This document shows, piece by piece, positions 10,501 through 21,158 of a stretch of DNA of 64,000 nt. This DNA comes from Puccinia triticina. Taxonomy: Eukaryota > Basidiomycota > Pucciniomycetes > Pucciniales > Pucciniaceae. The notes beneath the pieces are model-generated. The model made no database searches. It saw only the letters and a program-made list of their open reading frames with translations, and was not told where the DNA came from. The first letter of the stretch is position 1. Each line of letters starts with the position of its first letter. The translations under genes and the position numbers were made by a program. The stretch lies in assembly GCF_026914185.1 (NCBI RefSeq), contig NC_070563.1, positions 4,609,001 to 4,673,000 on the forward strand. The letters run 5' to 3'.

Positions 10501-12261
10501 GTTTTTAGATATGGCGGAGTTTTCAATAAACAATACTGATTTGGCAAGTTTAAAAATTTCTCCTTTCTTCTTTTCTTACGGTTTTCATCCCCGCTTTAAC
10601 ATTATGACTGAAAATACCGGCCAAAAAGGTATAGATGAATTTCTGGTTGATTTGCAGATAACACAGGAGACCGCAATTGAGTGCTTGCGACAAGCGCGCA
10701 TAACACCAGGGGAGATATGTTCCCACTCCCCAGGGAGTGCCTTACCGTAACATTTTTCCATAACTGTGCTGGAGGCCTTTGGTATAGCAATATTGAATAG
10801 GTATGAACAAGACTGGAAGTCAGCGTGGAAATCAGTTGGAAATCATCCTGAAATAAACCATAACTTGCCAAAAAATCATCCAGAACTCATCCAGAATATA
10901 GTCCTTTCTTGGCTCCATGACCAGTGTGTCCTTTCCATGGAGATGTGAAAGGCCCAGCCTGTGATTTTTTCCCCCTCATGTACTCGCGTACATCAGGGGG
11001 ACAATTGGTGTCTCAAAACAAATTTTTTACTTTTCATGTGGCTGTGAAAGGCCCATCCTGTGATATTTCCACCTCAATGTACGCGCGTACATCAGGGTGA
11101 CTATTAGCAAAGTGCAAAAAGGTTAACTTGCATGTGCAAATGTGAATTTTGAAAAGCAAAAAAATACAAAATTCACTAGATCATTTTTGTGAGGAGAACA
11201 GGATATATGGCCAAAGTGAATTGGCACCGCAATCCAACCTTGACTTAACTCAGACTTTCACCCTATTAAAACCGTTTTTTGTCATTTTTATCAGCCAAAT
11301 TCAAATTAATTCCCGCATTTCCAAGAAAATGGGTTTCAATTTCAATGACTGCAACATTACCACATTCCAAAAATCTAAACCCAATAATACCAAGTCGACT
11401 TTTAGTTTAATTTTGTACATCAGGGCATATAATGTGAATTACAAGAAACCCATTTTTTTGGAGGAATTACTTTTGAGAATGGGAATTTTGCTTTGCTATC
11501 CTTAAAAATCAGTAAACAGGAGCAATTGATGAGTTGGACTTTGGTGAAATATCATTTCATCATATTTCTTCCTACAGTTGTACATAGAAAACAAAAGAAT
11601 TCTACACAACATTGTGTTGACTTCCAAATCAATTGTGACTGACTTTTCACTAACTTCTCCATCCAATTTACTATTTTGGGGATGAGTTACTAATCCACAT
11701 CAGGCTCACATCCGACCAAAACTCACATAAAATTCAGCTCTGGCACTCCCTGGGGAGTGGGAACATATCTCCCCTGGTGTAAAGCAAGCAGAATACTACA
11801 ACAAGGGTAAGAGAGACGCGCCAGTGTATTTGCAAGGAGAGATGGTTTTGTTGCTGAGAAAATTTATTCAGTCCCGCAGAATTAACTCTAAATTGGATTA
11901 CAGATATATTGGTCCATTCAGAGTGGTGAAGATGATAGGCCCCAAAGCGGTCGAATTGGACTTAGCTTCCGATTATCCAAAGCTCCACCCTGTGTTTAAT
12001 GTTTCATTGCTAACACGGTATGTTTCCCCCACATCGGTTGAAGGTCGATTGTCGAGTTTAGGTATCAAGGAACGGTATTACACCGAGGATCAAATTGTCG
12101 ACTGGTCACGGATCAAATTGGTTCTGGATGTCAGGAGCGCTTCCAAGGGTAAGTTTGATTACTTAATTGCGTGGCATAATTCTACGCCGGGGGAAGACAC
12201 ATGGGTTTCACAAAATCATATCCCGGTGTTGGCTAACAAATTCTTAGAAGATTTCCGGTGA
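7538..12261 (+). pseudogene. Chromovirus Pol (PR-RT-RNaseH-IN-chromodomain), split by MITE
   Basis: Same frame as gag from 7538; there is no ATG near its start. Domains in order: protease with VDSGASASFID; reverse transcriptase with SKIDLKAAF, FGLANAPATFQR and the catalytic YIDD; RNase H with VDSSGYAIAAVL, DLELLAIV, HLDHSNLLYF and NPADGPSRR; integrase with an HHCC finger ending CDSCQRVK and a DDE triad in GMDMIV, SDRGSTF and TERMNQ. Coding stops matching at 10703, where a 1,076-bp MITE is inserted and adds a short foreign tail plus a stop. The remaining integrase tail and chromodomain resume at 11780-12261. Every catalytic residue I looked for is present, so the polyprotein was probably functional until the MITE arrived, apart from the gag-pol UGA. 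Confidence 0.9.
10704..11779 (+). mobile_element. PIF/Harbinger-type MITE, copy 2, complete
   Basis: A 1,076-bp element with near-perfect terminal inverted repeats of about 38 bp (CACCAGGGGAGATATG at the left, its complement at the right), flanked by a direct TAA at 10701-10703 and 11780-11782. The uninterrupted relative at 4820 has a single TAA at the same place, which proves the insertion point and the 3-bp duplication. TAA duplications are typical of the PIF/Harbinger superfamily. No transposase is encoded, so it is non-autonomous. The termini contain a stem CACTCCC/GGGAGTG. Confidence 0.9.
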
Positions 12262-12340
12262 TTGTCGGAGTTGAACAAAAAGAAGACTAACAAAAGGAAT
12301 AAAGGTAACAATCCTTGAGAGTGGTAGGCAAGGCTTATTT

Positions 12341-12828
12341 TGTAACGATCACTTGGAAGTTTATGGGTTTAATCATTATACGCTTATCTAATTATGGTTT
12401 ATCCTAAGTCTGACTAACAGAAGAATTAACGGAATGATCGGCGAAAGGATCTCTTTATTGTTCTCGATTGTTTTCGATTACGCATGATTGATGACGTATC
12501 CTGAAAAGGCTCTTGACGTCATCAGAGTTTTTCGCGATTCCGTTCCTTTTGTTACTCTCTTTCTCTGAAGACCGTTGTTCCCTCTTTCCTCTCTTCTTCA
12601 TCGGAATATTTCTTTATCTATTGTTTCCTCAGAAATTAAGATTCATTATCAAATCCTATCAACAACATAAAAAACCTTATCACAAATTCGAGTCATTCTA
12701 TTAAGCTTCTATCGCACATTGCATAGAACTTAAAATCTTGTTACTATCCAAGCAACCGGCGAGTTATCCTCTTAGATTTAACTTCATAGCCTATATATAG
12801 CGAATTGGGTAGTAGCCTGATCCTCACA
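12341..12828 (+). repeat. Chromovirus LTR (3')
   Basis: Partner of 5381-5868. The flanking sequence after 12828 (TCCAAGGCTG) is non-element DNA. Confidence 0.88.
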
Positions 12829-13089
12829 TCCAAGGCTGTCAGAGATTATGTGATTGGGTGCCTGTATGGTATGTGTTTGGCACCTATACACAGAGAGTTC
12901 ATGCCATTGAGCATGATGGATATGCATTTTAGAGGCTAGTCTGAGGACTAGTGGGGGCTAGATTTATACCCCACTAGCTCCAAACCAAGCTCCGGGTCAA
13001 GTTGGTCCCCGGTTGATCCAACCCAATGCGCTTGCAGGGTCGAACTAAGTGCCCTCATCCGGGCTAACTTAGCGCCAGGTGCAGATGGT
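12829..13089. other. Flank of chromovirus, no gene seen
   Basis: Unique-looking sequence with no open frame or recognised repeat. Confidence 0.4.
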
Positions 13090-13393
13090 CTGATGTGTTG
13101 ATTTTGACCACTGAGGATTACAACATTGCAACACACCTCCTTAATCCACAGTGGGAGAATAGGAGACCCTGAAGTCAAGCATTCCTGAGCTAGTCTATAC
13201 AATGAGAGTGCATATTGCATATTCCAAAGTAGGGTTATACCCCAAAGCTACATATTGCATGATCTCATGTAAATGCATATCATGCACATAGCACATTTCA
13301 ACTGTTAATCGTGTTAAAACTAACAGTGAATTTTGCAGACACTTTGCAGAAAATGATTGACTTGAGCAGGATTTGAACCAGCAAGCTTAGCTT

Positions 13394-13432
<39 letters not shown>

Positions 13433-13497
13433 TTAGGCTACCAAGTCCATGCCTGATGTGTTGATTTTGACCACTGAGGATTGCAACATTTCAACAC
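13090..13497. repeat. Pair of 45-bp direct repeats bracketing a tRNA-like sequence
   Basis: Copies at 13090-13134 and 13453-13497, equal length with two mismatches, starting CTGATGTGTTGATTTTGACC and ending CAACAC. The inner 38 bp begin TGTTG and end CAACA, like a miniature LTR. About 320 bp separate the copies, including the tRNA-like sequence at 13359-13447. No flanking target duplication was found. Confidence 0.55.
13359..13447 (-). pseudogene. tRNA-like sequence (tRNA pseudogene or SINE head)
   Basis: Read on the minus strand it has a 7-bp acceptor stem (GACTTGG with TCAAGTC, one G-U), a perfect A box TAGCCTAATTGG, a 3-bp D stem, a 5-bp anticodon stem, an 8-bp perfect variable arm (CTTAGCTT/AAGCTAAG) and a B box GGTTCAAATCC. 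Against a functional gene: the anticodon loop has 8 nt and the T stem has one mismatch. The long variable arm points to a Leu/Ser-type ancestor. It may be a decayed tRNA or the head of a SINE. Confidence 0.55.
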
Positions 13498-13740
13498 CAG
13501 GCATGTTGGTTGTGGATCCTTAGTTTACATTTCTTCATGTTTTTTTTCTTTATTTTTAAAACATTAGTACAGTGCAAATGGTTTGGATTGAGGAGATGAG
13601 ACTGGTGCCAAATGAAAGCTGAGCTCCAGAAGTATCTTTTGGCTGTGGGGCAGGTCCACAGGACCTGAGGGGGAGGCTGGCTGAGGCTTACTATCTTCCC
13701 TCCAGCCATTTGTGATTTCTTTCCCAGCAAAAAATTTGAC

Positions 13741-13812
13741 ATTACGCGAGGGGCCCCTTTGCGGCCAGCCACAGCGAGCCTCCCACCAGGGGGTACTTGT
13801 GTTAAGTTAGGG
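13741..13812. repeat. Short foldback repeat (CAAGTCCC family)
   Basis: Diverged copy of the tandem unit at 46952-47106: shared GCCAGCCACAGCGAGCCTCC then CACCAGGGGG and ACTTGTGTTAAGTTAG. The left arm is degraded here. Confidence 0.6.
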
Positions 13813-13841
13813 CCTGAAGACTCTTGTACAAATCCTGCTTG

Positions 13842-13977
13842 GCTAAGCTGCAATGTTGGCTGGGAGATGTCACTTGAAGTTTTATGTATGCTGACATCTC
13901 CCCGCCAAAATCACATGTTATGCTGTTATGTAAACACATCTTATGCAATTTTTGAACACCATAGTTCTTGGGATAGT
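13842..13977. repeat. Partial TA-MITE related to 48512-48668
   Basis: Shares the central inverted repeat GGCTGGGAGATGTCACTT ... GACATCTCCC and the right end (ATGCAATTTTTGAACACC) with the complete element at 48512-48668. The left terminal repeat is missing. Confidence 0.6.
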
Positions 13978-14705
13978 GGAGAGGACATTGGAGCGGATGA
14001 CCGTGCGTGTAGATCAAATCTTTGAGAAAAACATTGGGATAGATGTATGTATTTTTGGGCATTTGCGGCGTGAAGGAGGTGTTTTCCGCTGCCCTCCAAT
14101 TTGTGAGTGGTTGGCAAGATTGGAATGTCTGGTTGCGTACTGAAAATCTTGCAGCGGGGCTTGCTCATGGGCCATCATGAAAAAAGTATTGTCTTTACCA
14201 AAAAGCTTGCACCTCTTTTGCCTCAACTTGGTATTGACATAAGACATACAGTTGTTTTTTCTCCGGGGTTTTATCCTGACATCTGTCAGACAAGGCCAAC
14301 ACCGGAAATTACCTGTGGAGCCACCATTCTCAAGTAGATGGTGTTGGAGTAGAGCCAGTGAAAATCTGAGCTCATATTCAGAACCAGGGCAGTTTGTAGA
14401 CCCTGGGACCCATCCCTCAGCTTTCCAACTCATCGCCCTCTGCTCCAACGGAGGGGCCAACCAAGAACCCGGCTGCTTTCCGACCTGACAGGGAACATGA
14501 AGGCCGTGAGACATCCAAGGCAGAAACACAATTTCAAGTTTTTAAATCCTCTTGCATAAATCCATAAAAAAAGAGCGCCGGGTCCAAGATTATCGGTAAA
14601 CACAATATGTTTTCATTATTCAATTATTCTTCAAACAATTGTGCAAAAGCCACGTCATCTTTTGATGGGGTCAGGAGCTAGCTTCAATAAGTAAAATGTT
14701 TGCTC
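13978..14705. other. No gene recognised
   Basis: Short overlapping open frames on both strands with no motif, codon pattern or splice structure I can support. Confidence 0.4.
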
Positions 14706-14835
14706 CAGCAGGGGCAGAGAAGCCTTTGCCCCAGCAGGGGCAGAGAAGCCTTTGCCCCAGCAGGGGCAGAGAAGCCTTTGCCCCAGCAGGGGCAGAGAAG
14801 CCTTTGCCCCAGCAGGGGCAGAGATGCCCTTTGGG
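14706..14835 (+). repeat. Minisatellite, 5 x 26 bp
   Basis: Five units of CAGCAGGGGCAGAGAAGCCT plus TTGCCC, almost identical. Each unit junction contains the small hairpin TGCCCC-AGCA-GGGGCA. The period is not a multiple of three, so it does not encode a protein repeat. Confidence 0.9.
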
Positions 14836-14948
14836 GTCTTATCAGCACCTCTTGGCGAGAAAATCACCTGTTTAAGGCCCAATTAACTCCCAGGGGGAGG
14901 TACCAAGTTAACCTATGCACATTGCTCAATTTGGAGAAGCTGTTTTTT

Positions 14949-14952
14949 CAAA

Positions 14953-14984
<32 letters not shown>

Positions 14985-14992
14985 GGGCTGGG
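14949..14992. other. Poly(A) followed by poly(G) tract
   Basis: About 28 A bases run directly into about 10 G bases. The tract could be a retroposon tail junction or an assembly-fragile homopolymer. Confidence 0.7.
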
Positions 14993-15304
14993 GGGACCTT
15001 GTAATTGTTTTTAGAAACCTTGTTATTGATTTTTACAAGGCAAGTTTTGCAAGGAGTTTTACTATTTCAGAATGTGCCTTGTAAAATTCAAGGTTCTGCT
15101 AAAAATATGCCATTTTGCAAGCTTGTTTTATTACAAGTTCACCCCTTGCAAAAAGATACCTTGCGCACAGGAAAACTGAGGTGGAATTTTACAAGGTCTT
15201 TTTGGCAAGGAATTTAATTGCAAGGTCAAAATTTGGAAAACTCCTTGTAAAATTACACATCACCCTCTCAATGTGTAATTACACAAGGAACTTTTTTAAA
15301 AGGC
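14993..15304. repeat. Degenerate CCTTGTAAAATT-rich repeat
   Basis: Many scattered copies, both orientations, of ACAAGG, CCTTGTAAAATT and TTGCAAGG. The same sequence resumes after 15762, so the hAT-type element at 15312 was inserted into it. Confidence 0.55.
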
Positions 15305-15311
15305 CTTGCAC

Positions 15312-15755
15312 CAACAGTGGGCCAGCTATGCTAACCGTAGCATAGCTGAATTCCGCTAACTTTTAGAGTAGTGTTAGCGGAATTGCACCGTCTCTACGCT
15401 AACGCTACGCACACAGGGTGCGCAGCTAATTTAGCTGTTAGCGTAGCGTTAGCACAGATGCGAGCTATTGCGCTAACGCTACAGATAGAGGGCGCCAAAG
15501 AGCGCGCGCTACGCTGCGCTACGGCGCTTTTAGCAGAAAAAAGGGCTGTTTTTCCGTTAAAAGCGCTGTAGCGCAGCGTAGCGTAGCTTAGCGTAGCTTA
15601 GCGACTATAGCGGCGCGCTAACACTAACAAAGAATTGGCGCGCTGTTAGCGCAGCATAGCGGCGCTAACACTATTCAAAATTGGCGGGTGCTTTTTGCCG
15701 CTACGCTAACGTGTAGCGCTGAAATAGCGTAGTGTAGCGTAGCAGCCCACCGTTG
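15312..15755. mobile_element. hAT-type foldback MITE, GCTA-rich
   Basis: About 444 bp starting CAACAGTGGGC and ending GCCCACCGTTG, an 11-bp inverted repeat with one mismatch, flanked by the direct repeat CTTGCAC (15305-15311 and 15756-15762; 7 bp, or 8 if one terminal C is assigned to the flank). Duplications of this size fit hAT elements. The interior consists almost wholly of mutually complementary GCTAACGCTACGC / GCGTAGCGTTAGC blocks; one stem pairs about 15503-15532 with 15558-15586. It encodes no protein. Confidence 0.75.
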
Positions 15756-15762
15756 CTTGCAC

Positions 15763-16796
15763 CTTGTAAAATTGAATAACCCCATATAAAAATGCCTCTG
15801 TAGACTTTTCTGTTCATCCCTCAGAATATTATTACAGCAATGTTTAATCCATACTATAGTTGAACAATGCTTTGATCTTCACCCATCCTTGAATTCAAGA
15901 ATCAAATATACTGTTGATTACCTTGAGCTTTTTTTAGGTAAAACCATGAAACAAAGTTGAGTTATTCTTTGTATTCCTATCAAAACCTTGTGTTGATATG
16001 GCTGGGCCTTCATTGAGCAAGCCTCTCAGTTACAGCTATACTGATAGAGTGAAATGTTTCACAGGTCCTACTAGTACCACCAACTCATTGGCCCATCCTA
16101 GGCACTTTACACCATCATCTTGATGGCAACAACTGTGAGGATGCAAGCCTTGGTGAACAAAATTGGTCTCTTAAATTGAGAAAGATGGTGGAGTCTAATT
16201 CAGCTGCGGATAAATGTAAGCAAAGCAAACCAGCGCCTGCAGTCCAAAACCAGCGCAGCGGAGTTGGAAAAATGATAACATTCTATGGATGTATACAGGT
16301 ACAACACTTGCAAGCAGGAAGAATAATATTGTGGAAAATTCCAGCTACAAGATACTTGCCAAAAGGATCACAGCAAGCGCCAAAGGTAAGCGGCTGGATT
16401 CCTAAATTGAGATATGAACAGATGAGAGCTCATGCCTCATCCCTTCATCTAGACAACATCAAAGAAGAGCAGACCAAGACCAATTCCGCTCAAAGAGCAG
16501 GATATTCAATTGGTAAGCCACTCAAGTTCCTAACTAGGCTGAAAAGTCTATAGCTGGCTGAAGGGATGTTTGCTTGCTATAAATGAAGATGACACAGAAA
16601 GACTCCTTTGCCGTTTAGCCAAAGCGCACTAGCTGGATAGAAACAAGAAATCCTCTTGTGTCCGGTAAGGACTTCTATGCTCAATGAAGTCAATCTACTC
16701 AAGTGGAAACTGACGTGGATCTAACATAATAGATCAAAACAGATTGAAAAAGAAAGGCATCTTTTTTATCTTGATATTCATCAGAGTGTTCTATCA
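15763..16796. other. No gene recognised
   Basis: An open frame at 16176-16553 (125 codons) carries no motif I recognise and no sign of selection I can judge by eye. The rest is AT-rich with no feature. Confidence 0.4.
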
Positions 16797-17043
16797 GGGG
16801 GGTTCACAATAGGATTTTAATAAGGGCCTGTACCATAGCCGGGAAAAAAACAGTTTTTCCCCCAGAAATTAATTTATTTGCAAAAAAACTGTTTTCACCA
16901 AAAAACACGTACCACAGCGCCTGTTTTTTGACATATCCGGAAAATAGTTTTCCTCAAAAATGGGTGCTTTCAAAAACAGGTCTGACCCTGATTTTTGGAA
17001 GCTATTTTTCCACTTCTCTGCACTGCACCAACATCCAAGCAGC

Positions 17044-17362
17044 ATGCCCAAGTCCATTGACAATCTCATTGACCCTGTTGTCCTAATGGACACCATCCCA
17101 CCACCCACATCGGAACCCAACCTGCAAACAACGCCTGCTCCGATGCCTCAACTACCTTTTCTGATACTGCACTTCAACTTTGTGCTGAGCGATACTTGAA
17201 CAAAGTCTTGGATGAAACTTACGTCGATTTTGCATCCGTACTCGAGAACAACGGCTCGGCCCGCACCTTCCTTACCGTCCTTCGGACTGCCAATGATCAT
17301 GTTTGCCAGGTGTGGCTGGAGAAGAAGGTTAGAGAGGCAAAGGAAAACAAAAAGAAAAAATG
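17044..17362 (+). pseudogene. Second reading frame of the PIF/Harbinger element (frameshifted)
   Basis: The first part (17044-about 17140, beginning MPKSIDNLIDP) and the second part (about 17130-17362, containing ALQLCAERYLNKVLDETYVD and ending EAKENKKKK) are open in different frames, so one indel separates them. The charged, helical C-terminus ends at TGA 17360-17362. Its position opposite the transposase suggests the accessory gene of a Harbinger element, but I see no clear Myb or MADF signature. Confidence 0.45.
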
Positions 17363-18073
17363 AATTGTAAGCATGACTTGTATTTGGCATCTTTCCTTCC
17401 TCCACTGGCTGATCTATTTCTGTGCTTCACCTTTTCAACATCAATAATAAACAACAGTCACTTGGTTGCAATCTACTACGCTCTTATCACTCTTTTCAAT
17501 ACGGGCATCTTTCTCAATCAATCAATACGGTTTTCCTTCTTGATCAATCAATATGGTGGTCTTTATCAATTGATTGATCGATACGGTTGTCTTTCTCGAT
17601 CAATTGATACAGTTGTTTTTCTTGATTGATTGATACTGTTGTGTTTCTCAATTGATCAATACAGTGTCTTTCCTGAATGTGATTTATTGCTCTTATTAGC
17701 CAGATCTTGTCTTTCATGGCCGTTATCTATTGCTTGTATGACTTGGTCTTACAATCAGATGGTCTTCTTTCTTGGTCGCACTCTGGTTTTCTTTCTCAAT
17801 CACACTCTATTGCTCTTATCAACTGATCTTATTGATATGATTGTCTTGCATCTGATCACATGGTCTTTTCATTGGGTATTGGTCACAATCTCATATTGCT
17901 CTTATCAATAAGGGAGGAACAAGGCCAAATGTGAGAGAAAAATGACCTGAGACCAAAGAGAAAAGAAAAAAAGCTGGCAGACAAACAATCAAAAGGTTGA
18001 GAATCACAAAGGGTAACAACAGTCAATCAAGTTTGATTTTTGTAGGCAACATATTGAGTCCACAATTTTTTAG

Positions 18074-18355
18074 CTAGTTGCCCGAGATTGATCTTCCATT
18101 CTTAAGGAGCCCGTTCATCGACAACTCTTCAACAAGATTGTTGAAAGTGGCTCGTTCCATTTGGGTTATTTCAGGGAAAAGGTCTGGTCTGACTTTGTCG
18201 AGTAGGAAGCAAGTATAGTATGCTGCATACGTATTCCAAATGCTTCCAAGATATTTGCAAGCGATCCCGGCGGCAGCGACTGAAATCAATATGTTATTCA
18301 TCTCCATGAGTGATGTGGCGGCGGCAGCAAGTGTTGCAAACACGTGATTGTCCAT
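18074..18355 (-). pseudogene. Harbinger-type transposase, N-terminal fragment
   Basis: 93 codons. The end of the fragment (ITQMERATFNNLVEELSMNG then LLKNGRSIS) resembles the helix before the DDE domain in Harbinger transposases, where R-M-S-K-x-T-F-x-x-L-x-x-x-L is followed by a short linker and the repressor-like helix. The catalytic DDE domain is absent. The assignment rests on this motif plus the TAA-flanked element around it. Confidence 0.6.
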
Positions 18356-18757
18356 GGCTGGATGGCTGGGTGGTGGATGTGTTGGTTGTGTTGGGTGTGC
18401 TGGATCTCCGATGATGTGGATGCAATGGTGGTTGATTGTGGATATCCTGAAGCCATGGTGGGATGTTTGTGGTACACATTTTTCACATTCTGTTTTTTCA
18501 GAAATGTGTTTTTCAAAAAAACAGAAAAGCGCAAAAAAAAAAAAACTATTTTACCTGCACCAAAAAAACAAATTTTGTATGGTACAGGCCCTAAAATTTT
18601 AAGGCCTTTATGAACAATGTTTTATAAATTTTCCAAGCTGTTCACATTTGGGTGTTCCTTGGCAATCAGAACAACTTGTACGTTTTCTAAAAATTGATTC
18701 ACAAAGTCCTTAAAATGGACTCTAAAGTTTTATTAAAATCCTATTGTGAACCCCCCC

Positions 18758-20512
18758 ATGGCCTGCTACTAGGTAATTTCCCTTCTTAAAAGCTTCAAAG
18801 AACAAAACTTGTAAATAGAGAAAAAACAAAAATCTTATAAAAGAAATATCATCTCTTAATCCTTCCTCTTTCAACAACCTTATCAGACACATTTAAACAG
18901 GCTGACATAACTATTGAAATTTAGAAGGGAAAACCAAGGAATTGAATAAACCTTCTCTAATTCCAAAAATAGAGGCAGTTGCGTTGATACAATCAGCAAT
19001 GGTTGATCATCCACCAGGACCACGAAAGCGTAAAAAACCTTAACTATGTCGTAGAGCCTCTTGGGCTCTTCCACCTTCTGAATCCGCGGCTTGGCCAGCG
19101 GGTACACCTCATCAACACTGGGATGTGTGTTCTTTGGTGAGCACCTGCCCATCAGGAAGGATTTCACTATGGAGCAGTCCGTACCAGCTACATAGCCGAG
19201 AAAGGCTGCTTTCAGCGGATGGCAGGGAAGTGTATTGGCTGGCCAGACAACAGAAGGTGTCTTGGCTTGCCAGGCCCGGGGGGAATATTGCTCCTTGGAA
19301 GTCACCTTCTAGTCTCCATGCTTGCCAAGGTTGCTCCCCGGCAACCACCTGCACATACATGCTTGCCAAGGATGATTCCTTCCCACCGGGCAGAATTCTC
19401 GACGCTTGTACATGCCTGCCGAGGAAACTGGCCATCAAATGGAGTACATACTCTCTTCTCCACTTCATGATTGCTTACATTGGCGGCCATCAAGAGGGGT
19501 TCCTGAAACCCAATGTGGTGGCCCATGCGGTTGAACGCTAGTCAGAAGCATTCTTGCTGCTGCCGCCAGCAAGATCAGCAAGTCTCAGATTTATTCTCAC
19601 CCTTCAAGATTTTCAAGATTCAAGACTTCACGCCTCAAGACCCAAGATCCTCACTCATTCCTCAAGATCCTCAAAGTTTCATCTTCAAGACCCTCAAAAT
19701 GATTCAAGAATCCACACCTCAAGCTTCCAACCATCAAGACCTCAAGATCCTCAGCCTCTCAAGCTCTCATTTTATTCCTCCCAATCCTTCTCATCTTCTT
19801 CCCCAGTTTCATTTCCCCATGTGGTACACTCCCTTCAAATTCTTGGTCCCAACACAGCATGAGCTGTGGGTTTGTCTCTTGTTTTGTCTGTGGTTCTTGT
19901 GTGGTTTTGATTCTTCTTCTCCCTTTCTTCTCTTTCCACTGGTGGTTGATTGTTTTGTCTATTTGTCTGCCTCATCTCTCTGGTTTCTCCTTTGTGTCTT
20001 CTGTTTTTGTTTTGTTTTCTTTTTTTTCCCTGTTGTCTGTTGTGTTGTGCGCGCATGTGGCGCGCAAGGAGATGATGAAATGTATGTGACAGGTCGCCTC
20101 CCTGAGTCCAAGTTCACCAAACTTGGATGCAAGAAATAAGGCCATCACTTTTTCCAAATCATCATCAAGAGTCCCTTCCAAGAGTTGACCCCCCTCCCAT
20201 CAAGAATCCCTTCCTAGATCCTTTTCCAACAAACCAAACCGCCGCCGAGGATCTGAACCCCGGCGAAACAACTCAAAACCACTTCCACAGCTATCAATTC
20301 GAATCCGTACAACTCTTTCTGGACCGATCCGTGAGGGCAGTCACCCCTACACCTTTTCCCCTCCCAGCGCTGCCGCCGGCCTAGCAGCGAGCGGAGCTCA
20401 TACCGACGAGGCATTCTTGTGCCGGGCAGGCAAAATGTGGACTTCAAACACCTTTTTCAAGCTTCTTTGAAAGAGTAAGGCTGGGTGGGACAATCATTGC
20501 AAGATCAGCAAT
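18758..20512. other. No gene recognised; degenerate CAAGATCCTCA repeats
   Basis: A minus-strand frame at 18883-19305 has no recognised motif. Around 19210-19440 the motif GCTTGCCAAGG and relatives recur. From about 19600 to 19775 there is a loose tandem of TCAAGATCCTCA/TCAAGACC units, followed by a T-rich stretch. Confidence 0.45.
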
Positions 20513-20520
20513 GTGTAGGT

Positions 20521-21158
20521 TAGAGATCGCCAAGTGGACCCGGGTACCCGCGGTGTTTTTTGTGATATTCAGACACCCGTACCCGTACACGGCACCCGCG
20601 GGCGGGTACTGGCGGTACTTTTTGCGGGTACCGCGGGTACTTGTACTTTTTTTTATCCAACACCCTCACTCGATGACAGCTACACTAGACTGTTCATCGG
20701 GAGTGATGGTTCCTCTCAATGACCGGGCTCTGTCCCAGTCATCGGGAGGGTTGTTTCCTCTCAATGACCGGGACAGATCCTGGTCATCGGGAGGAAACAG
20801 CCCTCTCGATGACCGGCATAGACCCCGCTCATCGAGAGGCTTGTTTCCTCTTGATGATTGGGGTCTGTACCAGTCATTGAGAGGAAACAACCCTCTCAAT
20901 GAGCGGGTTCTATCCCGGTCATTGAGAGGGCTGATTCCCCTTGATGACCAGGATCTGTCCCGGTCATCTTGAGGAAACAACCCCCTCAGTGACCGTAACA
21001 GGGAAGACCCACCTGCCGCGGGTATTTTTGGCGGGTATCCGGGTACCTGGTGCTTTTTTGCCCAAAATCCCGCACCCGGACCCGTACACGGCACCCGCGC
21101 GCGGGTACCCGACGCCATGTGTCGGGTACCCGCCCGCGGGTCCACTTCGCGATCTCTA
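20521..21158. mobile_element. hAT-type MITE carrying a palindromic satellite
   Basis: 638 bp. Ends TAGAGATCGCCAAGTGGACC and the complement of TAGAGATCGCGAAGTGGACC (one mismatch), flanked by the 8-bp direct repeat GTGTAGGT at 20513-20520 and 21159-21166. An 8-bp duplication with TAGAG termini fits hAT. Subterminal GGGTACCCG motifs fill both arms. The centre (about 20700-21000) is an array of alternating CTCTCAATGACCGGG and CCCGGTCATCGAGAGG blocks joined by GAAACA spacers. It is non-coding. Confidence 0.88.

Larger units (their letters stand above)
4745..12828 (+). mobile_element. Ty3/gypsy chromovirus, tandem arrangement sharing an LTR
   Basis: A complete element (LTR 5381-5868, gag, pol, LTR 12341-12828) is preceded by the 3' end of another copy (4745-5380), so the first LTR is shared in a head-to-tail arrangement. 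Both LTRs start TGTAACGATC and end TCCTCACA. I found two differences between them (near 5563/12523 and 5814/12774), so insertion or recombination was recent. The pol contains protease, reverse transcriptase, RNase H, integrase and a C-terminal chromodomain-like segment, the chromovirus signature. No target-site duplication can be checked because the left flank is another copy. Confidence 0.9.
16824..18591 (-). mobile_element. PIF/Harbinger element, decayed, nested
   Basis: A 1,768-bp element with inverted termini GGGCCTGTACCATA / TATGGTACAGGCCC and a TAA duplication at 16821-16823 and 18592-18594, placed in the left arm of the outer MITE. Subterminal tracts of AAAAACAGTTTTT type lie at both ends. 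It contains a Harbinger transposase N-terminal fragment on the minus strand and a second, frameshifted reading frame on the plus strand, the two-gene layout of this superfamily, but it is too short for a full transposase. Confidence 0.8.
16797..18757. mobile_element. Outer MITE with 27-bp TIR, hosting an inner element
   Basis: The left end GGGGGGTTCACAATAGG continues through TTTTAATAA, and its exact complement ends at 18757. Without the inner insertion (16824-18591) it would be about 190 bp, MITE-sized. I could not define its own target duplication. Confidence 0.7.

Noticed and set aside
16176..16553. 125-codon open frame
   Set aside because: No recognisable domain, no splice context and no repeat support; listed only as part of an unassigned stretch.
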